From Sulfitobacter sp. F26204 (GTDB lineage Bacteria; Pseudomonadota; Alphaproteobacteria; Rhodobacterales; Rhodobacteraceae), in the NCBI RefSeq assembly GCF_026410305.1, contig NZ_JAPMLQ010000004.1, positions 62,001-126,000 on the forward strand: 64,000 nt of DNA, read 5' to 3'. Positions 39,601 through 48,741 of this stretch are shown piece by piece (positions within the stretch are counted from its first letter, which is position 1; the number at the start of each line of letters is the position of its first letter). The notes beneath the pieces were generated by a model. It did no database searches, had not been told where the DNA came from, and was given only the letters and a program-made list of their open reading frames with translations. Made by a program: the position numbers and the translations under genes.

Positions 39601-40802
39601 CCGGCACCCGCGCAGTTGATCCGGCGACCGGTGAGATCGACATGGGGATCGAAGAACGGATCAAGAAAGCGATCAGCGTTAAATTCAAATATGTCTACAA
39701 TGCCGCCCCGGGATCAAAGGGGGATAGTTCCAGTGGGGACGGACGCTCGACGGATGGTGGATATGATGTCTTTGTGGACGGTACCAAGATCAAGGACAGA
39801 GCGAGTTATGTGAAGGCCATGACGGAGATCGCACTGGCCGCATTGCCCAGCGGCGCATCTCAGGTCGAGATCGACAAGATCACCGCGCATATTGCCAGCG
39901 ACGTTTTCGCCGATGCGGTGACCAAGGCCAATGGCGGCGATCCGCCATGGTCACGCGGTGCCGGTTATGGCGGCGATACAACTTCTGTCCTGCGGGGGGG
40001 TAACCACGTAGACAAGAAGTTCCTTGGCAAGAAACGACCGCCCAGCACGACAACAGACGCGGCATTGGAACGGTCCAAGGTCGTTCTGGAAAGCCTGATG
40101 GGCAAGATCAATGCCATGACGGGTGATATGGAAATGATGCGCACTGCAGGCGATAATGCGCAGCATGCTTTTAACGCCGTACCAGGACACCCCAGCCTTG
40201 ACAAGATCAAGGGTGCGGATACGTCAGCCAAGATCGAGGCAGAGCTGCTGGCCCCGGGGCGTGTGATCTCGGAGACGAAATTTCCGGCTGCGAAAGCCGC
40301 AAAGATTTTTGAAAAGGCCATCAATGCCATTTCAGACAAGACCGAGAGCACGCAACACGATCTGCTCGCTCTTGCACTGGATAAACGACCGACCGAGGAA
40401 ATGAGCCCCAAAGAGCTGGATGCGCATATCGACAGAGTGTCGGAAGATTTCAAAAAAGCGGTTGCCAAGGAAGAGGCTGACGCCTGGAAAGCCAAGAAGA
40501 TCGCCGATGGCGAGGTCGTCTCAGATGCCGATTACAACCTTGAAGAATCCCGTCTGAAAAAATTGCAGGATATGGAAGTGGACAGCGCGACCGCTGGCGT
40601 TCTTGCGGCGGAATTTGATCTGCCTGAAGTGGTCGTCGCCGATGCGAACTGGGGCGACGCGACCAGCCAGATCTATTTTGTTTTCGCACCGGATCCCGCG
40701 ACTGGGAAACTTCGGATGTGGGAAAAGAACGAATTCGACGGTACAATGTCTCCGGCTGACACAAGCTGGACAAATGCCAAATGGCTTTTGCTTGAAGAGT
40801 AA
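36606..40802 (+). CDS. 1398-residue protein of unknown function
   Basis: No signal peptide and no clear membrane helix. Residues ~15-110 look like a compact alpha/beta domain (THNFAILLGKEG, LTCLADDPP). Residues ~130-200 and ~240-310 are two copies of a ~65-residue helical repeat (K-x-RKAL at 131-136 and RRKAL at 242-246, each ending in LD-A-x-x-LL-x-LK). Residues ~464-600 are Ala-rich and probably coiled coil. After that comes a large C-terminal part with QGPVGSCFSTGP (Cys881) and, 51 residues from the end, ADANWG (Asn1348), loosely reminiscent of a papain-like Cys...Asn-Trp-Gly layout; a catalytic His is not assigned. It is followed 37 bases later by a 156-residue gene. It could be a secreted effector or toxin or a large cytosolic enzyme; I do not recognise it. 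Confidence 0.85.
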   Translation: MATKKSPAELKKEGVELGAVIAAARKRTHNFAILLGKEGLVLETDIRKPPEALWRMAKKVGGGSKGAMGTMNVKGKIVELTCLADDPPTSLVRLGKEFFAERGLALKLALILPGDAADDSATDDTAEDEKQRKALVSGFKALSNDLKEAMKNAGGDIAKSLANDAQSFDKLVKGDDLDAAQALLAKLKTEIAAALAIKPNTVAQDDGSSLAPAGDGSGTPNAGKPVDRPAAAPDPKDADAKRRKALLAEYAAMQPDLIKAGASANPGAVKKVQMLSQMFVTELNAGNLDKAAKTLQLLKKTVQSVLKLPMADDKLKTAKDFFGGIGQSLGQDVSELTSSAGEAASDIGDFFGGLAKGISETAHDVVGSLTDADEANKTKIDAYGLSDEQQLVLVHAARNDPAAITAALPVLDKIKTLKLPPAQFENLLALSKSEPKAYAATIAAMANIDATGAIDVSIAATTQSLKNVQAKKKVFREKLNNWDATEAAEKAAKEAYNTAFDAATAAANAEYEAALALQTYQATLPADLTTLSPVEQAAAAAEIARLNGVLGAARTAMTAANAAEAAALTAKNNASAAFVTAQSDYFTAQSALDAAVADNETLLDKRELIDAITFGPLSAEAKSPLSEEDKARVIEAYGKAPDVGQEALELIKKLEDPSLIVANVGAVVDRLDGGFADAKGNKLEITKPDGTKGPPSKAAAEAMAISALKLGSARGQEYFDGFNAYMDSGAQLKKDPCGGTDREPGDRDLNIDAVAQKRSALMADAVIQGNGSVDFDSKNAKSAMDHILYHPGSLQTYSPHAIDEIDKTKKLFADPATKDRANEIIGDTKVAKRSEKQSGRARHIVADTTGKTPRNISHNDAKEAVLSAMMTPLSQGPVGSCFSTGPVRRMKETEPLKVMEKFSGIVNTGTVQAADRTVTDAAGNVTVVPGDIYPANRSAHEGQNPLMRSLEYTIADAGANLAQSQTKNWDTGVVMGDTRPPGQNLSGIETMLDDPTQWAGTRAVDPATGEIDMGIEERIKKAISVKFKYVYNAAPGSKGDSSSGDGRSTDGGYDVFVDGTKIKDRASYVKAMTEIALAALPSGASQVEIDKITAHIASDVFADAVTKANGGDPPWSRGAGYGGDTTSVLRGGNHVDKKFLGKKRPPSTTTDAALERSKVVLESLMGKINAMTGDMEMMRTAGDNAQHAFNAVPGHPSLDKIKGADTSAKIEAELLAPGRVISETKFPAAKAAKIFEKAINAISDKTESTQHDLLALALDKRPTEEMSPKELDAHIDRVSEDFKKAVAKEEADAWKAKKIADGEVVSDADYNLEESRLKKLQDMEVDSATAGVLAAEFDLPEVVVADANWGDATSQIYFVFAPDPATGKLRMWEKNEFDGTMSPADTSWTNAKWLLLEE

Positions 40803-40839
40803 GGGCTGCACCATGCACATTCCGGGAAAGTACTAAGAT

Positions 40840-41310
40840 ATGTCTGATGGACTCCCTCCGATTTCGACGATTGTGAACGATCAGGGCGCACCTGTTGTGA
40901 TCGTCGGCGACGCGCAAGTTACAAACGCAAAGGAACTGATCGAGGCAGCCCCCGCCTTGCAGAAACCCGAATGGATACGCGTTTACGCAAATATTCTGAA
41001 CCATATGGCCCATGGCTATAAGTACGAATTGATCATCGATCCTGACGAATTCCAGGCGCAGTACATGAAGGCGTATGAGGCTGAGAACCCCGAAGAAAAG
41101 GCGGTTGCGGGTCTGGTTCGGCTCCATAACTACGGTATTCCCGAGTTTTCCGAAATCGCCGCCCCGACTTATGAAGGCGAGACCCTTACCTTTTTTGTGC
41201 GGGAAAATTACCTGGGTATACCCTACAAGGCGACATTGGGCAGCTATTTCTTGCCAACCTACGAGCCCGTGACGCTTACCATGGAAGGCGACGAACAGGC
41301 CGACGAATAG
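40840..41310 (+). CDS. 156-residue protein of unknown function, partner of the large protein
   Basis: No recognised domain, signal peptide or membrane segment. The sequence is acidic, with a helical middle (ILNHMAHGYKYELIIDPDEF, residues ~51-70) and a beta-rich C-terminal half (EGETLTFFVRENYLGIPYKA). The gap to the 1398-residue gene is 37 bases on the same strand, so the two are probably cotranscribed. A chaperone, adaptor or immunity role for the large protein is an inference from position and size only. Confidence 0.75.
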   Translation: MSDGLPPISTIVNDQGAPVVIVGDAQVTNAKELIEAAPALQKPEWIRVYANILNHMAHGYKYELIIDPDEFQAQYMKAYEAENPEEKAVAGLVRLHNYGIPEFSEIAAPTYEGETLTFFVRENYLGIPYKATLGSYFLPTYEPVTLTMEGDEQADE

Positions 41311-41580
41311 GTCAGAACCCCGATCGAATGCACCGATATAAACTGAAAGATCACTGTTTGATGCCGGCTGGCGAGGCGGTTTGCCCTGCAATGCGGTGCA
41401 CGGCACTGGCAAGCCTGATGAAGTGAGGCCGATATTGGTCAGGGCGATAAACTGAAGAATGTGATGCTGGGCGCCTGTTTGGCCTGGGCGTCGTGACTGG
41501 ACCGTTGGTTTTGTGATTTGCAATGTTGGTTGCGACCGGCATTACTGCAGACAACTGCAGCCCGAACAACTGGACGCTCA

Positions 41581-44500
41581 ATGACGATCCGTTTCTTTTC
41601 AGATAAAAAACGCCCGGTTCATATGGGACCATATCCAACAGAAAGATTGGCGCGTAGGGACCAAGTTCCGGATCTGACGTCACTGCCACCATCCTGCCAA
41701 CTGTCGTTTGATCGCCCCGCTGATCCAAGGTCGATCGTGAACGCAATGCGCGAACATCAGGCAATGCTGGATGCGATACGAGACGGATTGATCAATCCAG
41801 CGGTTTCGCAGGTGCCCACTGATCCCCAGGAGCGCGCCGATCACTTGAAAGCGTTCGGATACTTTTCCGATGCCGCGGTGGTCGGGGTTTGCAAGCTGCC
41901 CGTCGAAGCGATGCTAAGCACGCCGCAAGTAAATCCCGATGTCACCCGGCTGGGTCATGATCTCAGGACTCGCCAGACCAAGACACTGGCAGCGGGGATT
42001 GACCTGATCATGGCCGATCTCAAGGAGTCGATGGATGCTCCAGCAACTGGCATTGAAGATCATACCCATGCTTTGGTGTTTCTCTTTGAAAACCCGCGTG
42101 ACCCTGATGATAACGAGCCAGGCGCTGGATGGATCAAAGATGCCCAGGCGCACCGTGCCGGGTTGTTGGCGGCGGAAGCGGCGGTAATTCTGGCCAATTA
42201 TTTGCGGTTGTTGGGCTATGGGGCGCGGGGGCATACTGTGTCCAGTTCCGATGTTGATCTGGGTAAACTGGCCGTGGCTGCGGGCCTTGCCACCTTAGAG
42301 GATGGGAATTTGTCGCATCCTTATGTCGGCAGCCGTTTTGGCCTTGCTGCGGTCACAACCAGTTTTGAAATCGCACCCGACCTTCCTTTGGCCCCGATGG
42401 CGCAACAGCCGAAATCAGGTTTTGGTCTGGCCTGGAAACTCGGGATTGCATCCGCCAAGAACCAGATGAATGCATTGCCCTATGCCAACCGGCGCTTTGT
42501 TGATGGGGCACATCCTTTTGAAGATCTCAAAAGAGTCGAGGTACCAACGACTTATATTGATGAACCCAATGTCGTCCGCGTACCGAAACGCACCGACATG
42601 TTTGCCCGCGCCCAGTTCGGAGATATGGGGCGCAAAATGCAGGATGCCGCGAAGGGTGGGCATTATGTGCGCAAATCTGCTCCGTCCTCGGCACAGCGGC
42701 GCGCCCTGGGTGCTTTTGTATTGCTGCAGGATGGTGAGACTGCCGCTGAAAAAACAAAACTGGCGCCGCAGGAGGCCGCGGCGTTGATCAAGGCCACCAG
42801 CTATTATCTGGGGGCTGATGCCGTGGGCATCTCGCGCTGCCCTGACTGGGCCTGGTATAGTCACGATGCGCGGGGCGAACCAATTGATCCGCCTCATGAT
42901 CAAGCAATCAACATGATTATTGATCAAGGGTATGAAACGATGGAAGGGTCATCCGGTGATGACTGGATTGCCGTTGCACAAAGCATGCGGGCATATCTTC
43001 GCTTTTCCTTGCTTGGCGGGGTGATCGCCAAACAAATCCGGAATCTCGGTTACAAGGCCAAAGCCCATACCGTGATGGACGGCGAAGTATTGCAACCTCC
43101 ATTGTTACTGTTGTCGGGGTTGGGCGAAGTCAGTCGCATCGGCGAAGTGATCCTGAACCCTTTTCTTGGTCCGCGACTCAAATCCGGCACGGTGACAACC
43201 GATTTGCCTATGGCCCATGACAAGCCGATCGATTTCGGTCTGCAACGCTTTTGCGAAAGCTGTAACAAATGTGCCCGCGAATGTCCGTCGGGTGCAATTA
43301 CGGCAGGCCCAAAGCTGATGTTCAATGGCTATGAAATCTGGAAATCGGACAGCCAGAAATGTGCAACTTACCGTGTCACGACCGCGGGTGGTGCGATGTG
43401 TGGCCGTTGCATGAAAACCTGTCCTTGGAACCTGGAAGGAATATTCAAGGAAAAGCCGTTTCGCTGGGCAGCGATGAAGATGCCACAACTCGCACCCGCC
43501 TTGGCGAGACTTGATGATGCCGCAGGCAATGGCAGTTTGAATCCAGTCAAGAAATGGTGGTGGGACTTAGAGATCGAGGACGATGGAGGCTATCGTCCGA
43601 CAACGAACCCGGTGAACGCGCGGTCATTGCAAAGAGATCTGAACCTCAGATACGAAGATCAGACACTTGCGGTATATCCCGCGCCTCTGGCACCGCATCC
43701 CTACCCCTATCCCTTTCCGATGGACCGCGAGGCGGGCATCGCCGCTTATCAAGCGATGATCACCGCGCAGGAATACAAATCTCTGCTGGAACGTGACGAA
43801 AAAGGTCATCTGCATATTTATTCCGCTGCTGGTGACAGCCCGGTGATTCAGGTTGAAATCACCAAGGCCGAAGCCAGCGGCGCGGGTGTGATGAAATATG
43901 AATTCCGCTCTGTCGACGGTGATGATTTGCCGACTTGGTCGGCAGGGGCACATCTGGACATAGTCGTGGCACCCGAATTCCTGCGGCAATATTCGATGTG
44001 CGGCAATCCGGCGGACCGCAGCAGATACCAGATTGCTGTTTTGCGCGAAGAAAAGGGCAGGGGAGGATCAAAGCTGATGCATCGCATCTTTAGTGAAGGC
44101 CGCCGGATCTTCGTTTCGAAACCGATCAATCATTTTCCGCTCGATCTGCAAGCCAGCAGATCGTTTTTGATGGGAGGAGGTATCGGGATCACACCCATGA
44201 TCGCAATGGCGCATGAGTTGCATGCACAAGGCCGTGATTTTGTCATGCACTATTCGGGGCGCACACGGGCTGCGATGGGATTGATGGATGATATTGGCAA
44301 CAGCCCCTGGGCGGACAAAGTCCACCTGAACATTACGGACGAGGGCACACGGGCGGACCTGAATGCGATCCTGTCAGGGTATAAACCGGGCTGGCATGTT
44401 TATACCTGCGGAGCTGATCGCTATATGCGTGCGGTGCTTGATGCGGCGACGCGGAACGGGTTCCCCGAAGAGGCACAACATCTGGAATATTTCTCGGTCC

Positions 44501-44790
44501 CGGAACAACCTGAATACGTCAATCACGAATTCACATTGAAACTGGCGCGCTCCAACAGGGAATTCATTGTTCCGGTCGACAAGACGGCCACCGAAGTGCT
44601 GGCCGAAAACGGTATCCATATCGACGTCAAATGCAGCGACGGCATTTGCGGCGTGTGCAAATGCGGGCTTGTCTCGGGCACGGTTGAACACCGCGACTTT
44701 GTTCTGTCAAAGGCACAGCGGGAAACAGCGGTGATCTTGTGCCAGAGTCGGGCTGCTGAAAAAGATGGCGTTGTTGAGGTGGCCCTGTAA
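41581..44790 (+). CDS. rdhA: Catabolic reductive dehalogenase fused to flavin/NAD(P)H reductase and [2Fe-2S] ferredoxin domains
   Basis: 1069 residues. Residues ~1-640 are a cobalamin-dependent reductive dehalogenase with two 4Fe-4S sets: Cys558, 561, 564, 568 (CESCNKCARECP) and Cys594, 607, 610, 614 (CGRCMKTCPWN). Residues ~740-960 are a ferredoxin-reductase-like domain (RQYSMCGNP flavin loop, MGGGIGITPMIAM nucleotide loop), and a plant-type 2Fe-2S ferredoxin follows with Cys1018, 1023, 1026, 1054. There is no Tat signal and no rdhB. This is the layout of the oxygen-tolerant catabolic enzymes of Comamonas (BhbA) and Nitratireductor pacificus (NpRdhA), which remove ortho halogens from phenols using NADPH. 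It stands directly beside homogentisate genes. The exact substrate is unknown. Confidence 0.9.
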   Translation: MTIRFFSDKKRPVHMGPYPTERLARRDQVPDLTSLPPSCQLSFDRPADPRSIVNAMREHQAMLDAIRDGLINPAVSQVPTDPQERADHLKAFGYFSDAAVVGVCKLPVEAMLSTPQVNPDVTRLGHDLRTRQTKTLAAGIDLIMADLKESMDAPATGIEDHTHALVFLFENPRDPDDNEPGAGWIKDAQAHRAGLLAAEAAVILANYLRLLGYGARGHTVSSSDVDLGKLAVAAGLATLEDGNLSHPYVGSRFGLAAVTTSFEIAPDLPLAPMAQQPKSGFGLAWKLGIASAKNQMNALPYANRRFVDGAHPFEDLKRVEVPTTYIDEPNVVRVPKRTDMFARAQFGDMGRKMQDAAKGGHYVRKSAPSSAQRRALGAFVLLQDGETAAEKTKLAPQEAAALIKATSYYLGADAVGISRCPDWAWYSHDARGEPIDPPHDQAINMIIDQGYETMEGSSGDDWIAVAQSMRAYLRFSLLGGVIAKQIRNLGYKAKAHTVMDGEVLQPPLLLLSGLGEVSRIGEVILNPFLGPRLKSGTVTTDLPMAHDKPIDFGLQRFCESCNKCARECPSGAITAGPKLMFNGYEIWKSDSQKCATYRVTTAGGAMCGRCMKTCPWNLEGIFKEKPFRWAAMKMPQLAPALARLDDAAGNGSLNPVKKWWWDLEIEDDGGYRPTTNPVNARSLQRDLNLRYEDQTLAVYPAPLAPHPYPYPFPMDREAGIAAYQAMITAQEYKSLLERDEKGHLHIYSAAGDSPVIQVEITKAEASGAGVMKYEFRSVDGDDLPTWSAGAHLDIVVAPEFLRQYSMCGNPADRSRYQIAVLREEKGRGGSKLMHRIFSEGRRIFVSKPINHFPLDLQASRSFLMGGGIGITPMIAMAHELHAQGRDFVMHYSGRTRAAMGLMDDIGNSPWADKVHLNITDEGTRADLNAILSGYKPGWHVYTCGADRYMRAVLDAATRNGFPEEAQHLEYFSVPEQPEYVNHEFTLKLARSNREFIVPVDKTATEVLAENGIHIDVKCSDGICGVCKCGLVSGTVEHRDFVLSKAQRETAVILCQSRAAEKDGVVEVAL

Positions 44791-44936
44791 ACCGGCACAA
44801 TGGCCGCGTAAAGCTGCATGGGGCGGCATGAAAAGAGGGCGGCGCGGATGCCACGCACCGGCCCGGTTCCCCAAGACATTTCATGGAATAGCACAGTCAA
44901 GCGTATGGCACGGGGTCGCCATGCTGCGGGTAGCAT

Positions 44937-45362
44937 TCAACGGCTGACCAAGAGTCTCCCAAGCAGGTATTTTAATTGTGTGAGTTCTTCATCATCAAGA
45001 TCCTCGGTTACTTTGGTTTCGTATTCCTCTGCGGATTTTCGCAGGTTGAAGAACACTTCCTCTCCAAGGTCGGTTAGGTTGAGATGTTCAATTCGGCGGT
45101 CATGAGAAGCCACCTTTTTTGTAATATATCGCTTTTTCTCAAGCGCTGTGACGGCGCGACTGATCTTGGTCTTGTGAATGGTCGCTTTCTCGCAGATGCC
45201 TTTTGCGGTCATCTGTCCGTAGACACCCAGATGAAACAACACACGCCATTCTGTTCGAAGCATGCCATAACGGTCACGATAGCTTTGCTTGAAGTCTGCG
45301 CTGACCGCTTCGGCGGCCTGATTCAGGAGATAGGGAAGGAAGGATTCAAGTTGAAAAGGCAT
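44937..45362 (-). CDS. MarR-family regulator of the homogentisate cluster
   Basis: A 141-residue MarR protein: HTH with KGICEKATIHKTKISRAVTA (residues ~55-74) and wing VASHDRRIEHLNLTDLG. It diverges from hmgA over an 84-base gap containing a perfect inverted repeat, and converges on rdhA. Control of hmgA-maiA-fahA and perhaps the genes behind it is inferred from this layout; HmgR-type regulators of other bacteria belong to the IclR family, so the type differs. Confidence 0.88.
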   Translation of the reverse strand: MPFQLESFLPYLLNQAAEAVSADFKQSYRDRYGMLRTEWRVLFHLGVYGQMTAKGICEKATIHKTKISRAVTALEKKRYITKKVASHDRRIEHLNLTDLGEEVFFNLRKSAEEYETKVTEDLDDEELTQLKYLLGRLLVSR

Positions 45363-45394
45363 AAACAGTCCAATGATCTGATCTTGTGATTGTT

Positions 45395-45410
45395 AGTTAC
45401 ATAAGTAACT
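45395..45410. promoter_or_regulatory. Palindromic candidate operator before hmgA
   Basis: AGTTAC-ATAA-GTAACT is a perfect 6-base inverted repeat with a 4-base spacer in the marR/hmgA divergent gap, 37 bases before hmgA. Size and symmetry suit a MarR dimer. Confidence 0.6.
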
Positions 45411-45446
45411 GATAGCTAAAATCGAAACTTAAGTGAGGAGGACGAA

Positions 45447-46808
45447 ATGAACAAGCAAACAGCGGCGGTGCCATTTATACAGGCCCCCTCTTTGCCCGGC
45501 CCGCATGAGGGATATATGCCGGGTTTCGGGAATGATTATGAAACCGAAGCCCTGCCCGGTGCCTTGCCGCAAGGCATGAACAGTCCGCAAAAATGCAACT
45601 ATGGCCTATATGGAGAGCAGTTGAGCGGCACAGCCTTTACCGCACCCAGCCATCAGAATGAACGCACATGGTGTTACCGCATTCGACCCTCAGTCAAGCA
45701 TTCGCATCGCTATGAAAAGATCGACCTGCCCTACTGGAAATCTGCTCCGAATATTGTCGAAGATGTTGCAAGTCTGGGCCAATATCGTTGGGATCCGCTG
45801 CCACATGCGCAGGAAAAGCTGACCTGGCTGACTGGCATGCGCACCATGACAACTGCAGGTGATGTTCATACCCAGGTCGGCATGGCGTCGCATATCTATC
45901 TGGTTACCGAGAGCATGATCGACAGCTATTTTTACTCAGCTGACAGTGAGATGTTGATCGTACCCCAAGAGGGACGTTTGCGCTTTTGCACCGAATTGGG
46001 GATCATCGACATTGCGCCACAGGAAATAGCAATCATTCCACGTGGTTTGGTATATCGGGTCGAGGTGCTGGATGGGCCATGTCGCGGGTTTGTTTGCGAA
46101 AACTATGGTCAGAAATTCCAACTCCCCGGACGGGGGCCGATCGGGGCCAACTGTATGGCCAATCCGCGTGATTTCAAGGCACCTGTTGCAGCCTTCGAAG
46201 ACCGCGAGGTGGCATCAACCGTCACTGTAAAATGGTGTGGCCAGTTCCACGAAACAGAGATCGGCCAGTCCCCGTTGGATGTGGTCGCATGGCACGGAAA
46301 CTATGCGCCGGTGAAATATGATCTCAAAACCTATTGTCCGGTAGGCGCGATCCTGTTTGACCATCCGGACCCTTCCATCTTTACGGTGTTGACCGCACCT
46401 TCCGGGCAGGAAGGCACCGCGAATATCGATTTTGTTTTGTTCCGCGAACGCTGGATGGTGGCCGAAGATACCTTCCGCCCGCCGTGGTATCACAAGAACA
46501 TCATGTCCGAGCTGCTTGGCAACATTTATGGTCAGTATGATGCAAAGCCAAAAGGGTTCATGCCCGGCGGCATTTCCTTGCACAATATGATGCTGCCCCA
46601 TGGGCCGGACAGAAACGCATTCGAAGCTGCATCAAATGCCGAACTGGGCGCGGAAAAGCTGGATAACACAATGTCATTCATGTTCGAAACGCGCTTTCCG
46701 CAGCAACTGACCAGATTCGCGGCGCAGGAGGCACCATTGCAGGACGATTACATCGATTGCTGGGAAGGCATCGAAAAGAAGTTTGACGGGTCGGCGGGCA
46801 AGAAATGA
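45447..46808 (+). CDS. hmgA: Homogentisate 1,2-dioxygenase
   Basis: A 453-residue enzyme of normal length. The iron ligands are recognisable in [18 protein letters not shown] (His and Glu) and [12 protein letters not shown] (His), matching the human enzyme closely. It opens the ring of homogentisate to maleylacetoacetate. GGAGG precedes the ATG. First gene of hmgA-maiA-fahA; overlaps maiA by 4 bases. Confidence 0.97.
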   Translation: MNKQTAAVPFIQAPSLPGPHEGYMPGFGNDYETEALPGALPQGMNSPQKCNYGLYGEQLSGTAFTAPSHQNERTWCYRIRPSVKHSHRYEKIDLPYWKSAPNIVEDVASLGQYRWDPLPHAQEKLTWLTGMRTMTTAGDVHTQVGMASHIYLVTESMIDSYFYSADSEMLIVPQEGRLRFCTELGIIDIAPQEIAIIPRGLVYRVEVLDGPCRGFVCENYGQKFQLPGRGPIGANCMANPRDFKAPVAAFEDREVASTVTVKWCGQFHETEIGQSPLDVVAWHGNYAPVKYDLKTYCPVGAILFDHPDPSIFTVLTAPSGQEGTANIDFVLFRERWMVAEDTFRPPWYHKNIMSELLGNIYGQYDAKPKGFMPGGISLHNMMLPHGPDRNAFEAASNAELGAEKLDNTMSFMFETRFPQQLTRFAAQEAPLQDDYIDCWEGIEKKFDGSAGKK

Positions 46809-47446
46809 AACTTTATTCTTATTGGCGTTCGACAACGTCGTATCGCGTGCGGGCCGCCCTGAACCTCAAGGGCGTTCCATATGACACCATTCCTGTTGAT
46901 TTGGTTGCGGGGGATCAGCGGCGCGACGATTACGCCGCGCTTAACCCCGGCAAGGGCGTTCCGACGCTTGTATTGAACAATGGTACCGTGCTCACGCAGT
47001 CAATGGCGATCCTGGACTATATTGACGCCACATGGCCGGAACCTGCGCTACTGCCAAAGGATGCCTTGAGGCGTGCCCGCGTATTGGCGGCAGCACATAC
47101 CGTAGCGCTTGATATTCATCCGATAAACAACCTGCGCCTGATCGGCCAACTCCGAAGCCGTTTTGGGGCCACAGCCGAACAAACGACAGATTGGATGTGT
47201 TACTGGATGGCGCAGGGTTTTGCCGCCGTCGAAACCATGGTTGACCCGCAGAGCACATTTGCCTTTGATGAGAGTCCGGACCTTGCCGATCTTTGCATCG
47301 TTGCACAGGTTTATAATGCGCGTCGCTGGGGGCTTGACCTTGAGCCGTTTCCAAACGTGCTACGCATCGAAACCAATGCATTGGCTGTGCCTGCGATCGC
47401 CGCCGCGCATCCTGATCAACAACCTGACGCGAAAGTAACAACATGA
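46805..47446 (+). CDS. maiA: Maleylacetoacetate isomerase (zeta-class GST)
   Basis: A 213-residue zeta-class glutathione transferase: [20 protein letters not shown] contains the catalytic Ser region, and [11 protein letters not shown] the glutathione-binding segment. It isomerises maleylacetoacetate to fumarylacetoacetate. ATGA overlaps on both sides. Confidence 0.95.
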   Translation: MKLYSYWRSTTSYRVRAALNLKGVPYDTIPVDLVAGDQRRDDYAALNPGKGVPTLVLNNGTVLTQSMAILDYIDATWPEPALLPKDALRRARVLAAAHTVALDIHPINNLRLIGQLRSRFGATAEQTTDWMCYWMAQGFAAVETMVDPQSTFAFDESPDLADLCIVAQVYNARRWGLDLEPFPNVLRIETNALAVPAIAAAHPDQQPDAKVTT

Positions 47447-48699
47447 CACAACTGATGACCTCATGGGTAGAAAGCGCCAACAGCGCGGAAACGCCTTTCC
47501 CGTTGAACAATCTGCCCTATGGTGTGTTTTCGACCAACAGCCTTGAGGCTCGGTGCGGTGTGGCGATCGGGGATATGATCCTCGATGTGACCGGCCTGGA
47601 AGAAGCGGGTATTCTGACGCTGACAGAAGAACCGGTTTTTGATGTGCCCTATTGGAACGATGTAATGGATCTTGGGCCGGAAGCCTGGGAAAAGTTGCGC
47701 GCGCGCCTGTTTGGCATTCTCACCTCTGATTCTGATGAACAGTCACAGGTTGCACCCTATTTGGTGCCGATGGCGGACGCGATGTTGCATATTCCGATGG
47801 TTGTGTCCGAGTACACTGATTTTTATGCATGCCGACATCATGCGACAAATGTCGGCACGATGTTTCGCGGTGCCGAAAATGCCTTGCCTCCGAACTGGCT
47901 GCACATCCCGATTGGATATAACGGACGGGCGTCAACCGTCGTTGTTTCCGGCACTGACATTATCCGGCCGAACGGCCAGTTCAAGGCACCAGACGCGGAA
48001 GTGCCAAGCTTCGGTCCTTCGAAAAGGCTGGATATTGAACTGGAAATGGGGGCTATCGTCGGCACCTCCACCGAGATGGGCCAGCCCGTCAATGCCGTTC
48101 AAGCGGATGCAATGATCTTTGGGTATGTGCTGCTGAACGACTGGTCCGCACGTGACATACAGCCATGGGAATACCAGCCACTCGGGCCGTTTCAGGCCAA
48201 GGCATTTGCCACGACGATTTCACCTTGGATCGTAACCAAGGCCGCGCTGGAACCCTTCCGCACGCCGACACCAGAACGCGAGTTCGAACTGCTTCCCTAT
48301 CTGCATGAAGAGGGTCCATCGCTGTATGATATTGACCTCAGTGTCATCATTCAGCCAGAGGGAGGCGCGCAGGAGGTCATTTCGCGGACCAATTATAACG
48401 AGATGTATTACTCTGCCGCTCAACAACTGGCGCATCATTCTTCATCCGGTTGTGCGATGAACGCTGGCGATCTTTTGGGCTCTGGCACCATTTCGGGGGC
48501 CGAGAAAGCGCAACGGGGCAGCCTGCTGGAACTCAGCTGGGGCGGGAAGGAACCGCTGACGCTGGCCGATGGATCCACACGCAGTTTTATCGAAGACGGC
48601 GATACGATGATCCTGACGGGTCACGCACAGGGCGAGGGGTATCGCATCGGTTTTGGGGCTTGCTCAGGCAAGATCACGCCCGCTGTGAAATTCCCCTGA
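47443..48699 (+). CDS. fahA: Fumarylacetoacetase
   Basis: A 418-residue fumarylacetoacetate hydrolase of the two-domain (eukaryote-like) type: EYTDFYACRHHATNVG has the metal Asp and catalytic His region, followed by NWLHIPIGYNGRAS and the metal Glu region of DIELEMGAIVG. It yields fumarate and acetoacetate, ending the pathway. Confidence 0.96.
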   Translation: MTQLMTSWVESANSAETPFPLNNLPYGVFSTNSLEARCGVAIGDMILDVTGLEEAGILTLTEEPVFDVPYWNDVMDLGPEAWEKLRARLFGILTSDSDEQSQVAPYLVPMADAMLHIPMVVSEYTDFYACRHHATNVGTMFRGAENALPPNWLHIPIGYNGRASTVVVSGTDIIRPNGQFKAPDAEVPSFGPSKRLDIELEMGAIVGTSTEMGQPVNAVQADAMIFGYVLLNDWSARDIQPWEYQPLGPFQAKAFATTISPWIVTKAALEPFRTPTPEREFELLPYLHEEGPSLYDIDLSVIIQPEGGAQEVISRTNYNEMYYSAAQQLAHHSSSGCAMNAGDLLGSGTISGAEKAQRGSLLELSWGGKEPLTLADGSTRSFIEDGDTMILTGHAQGEGYRIGFGACSGKITPAVKFP

Positions 48700-48741
48700 T
48701 CCCTTCACCAGAAACCAAATTTAGCAAGACAGGATACCAAG

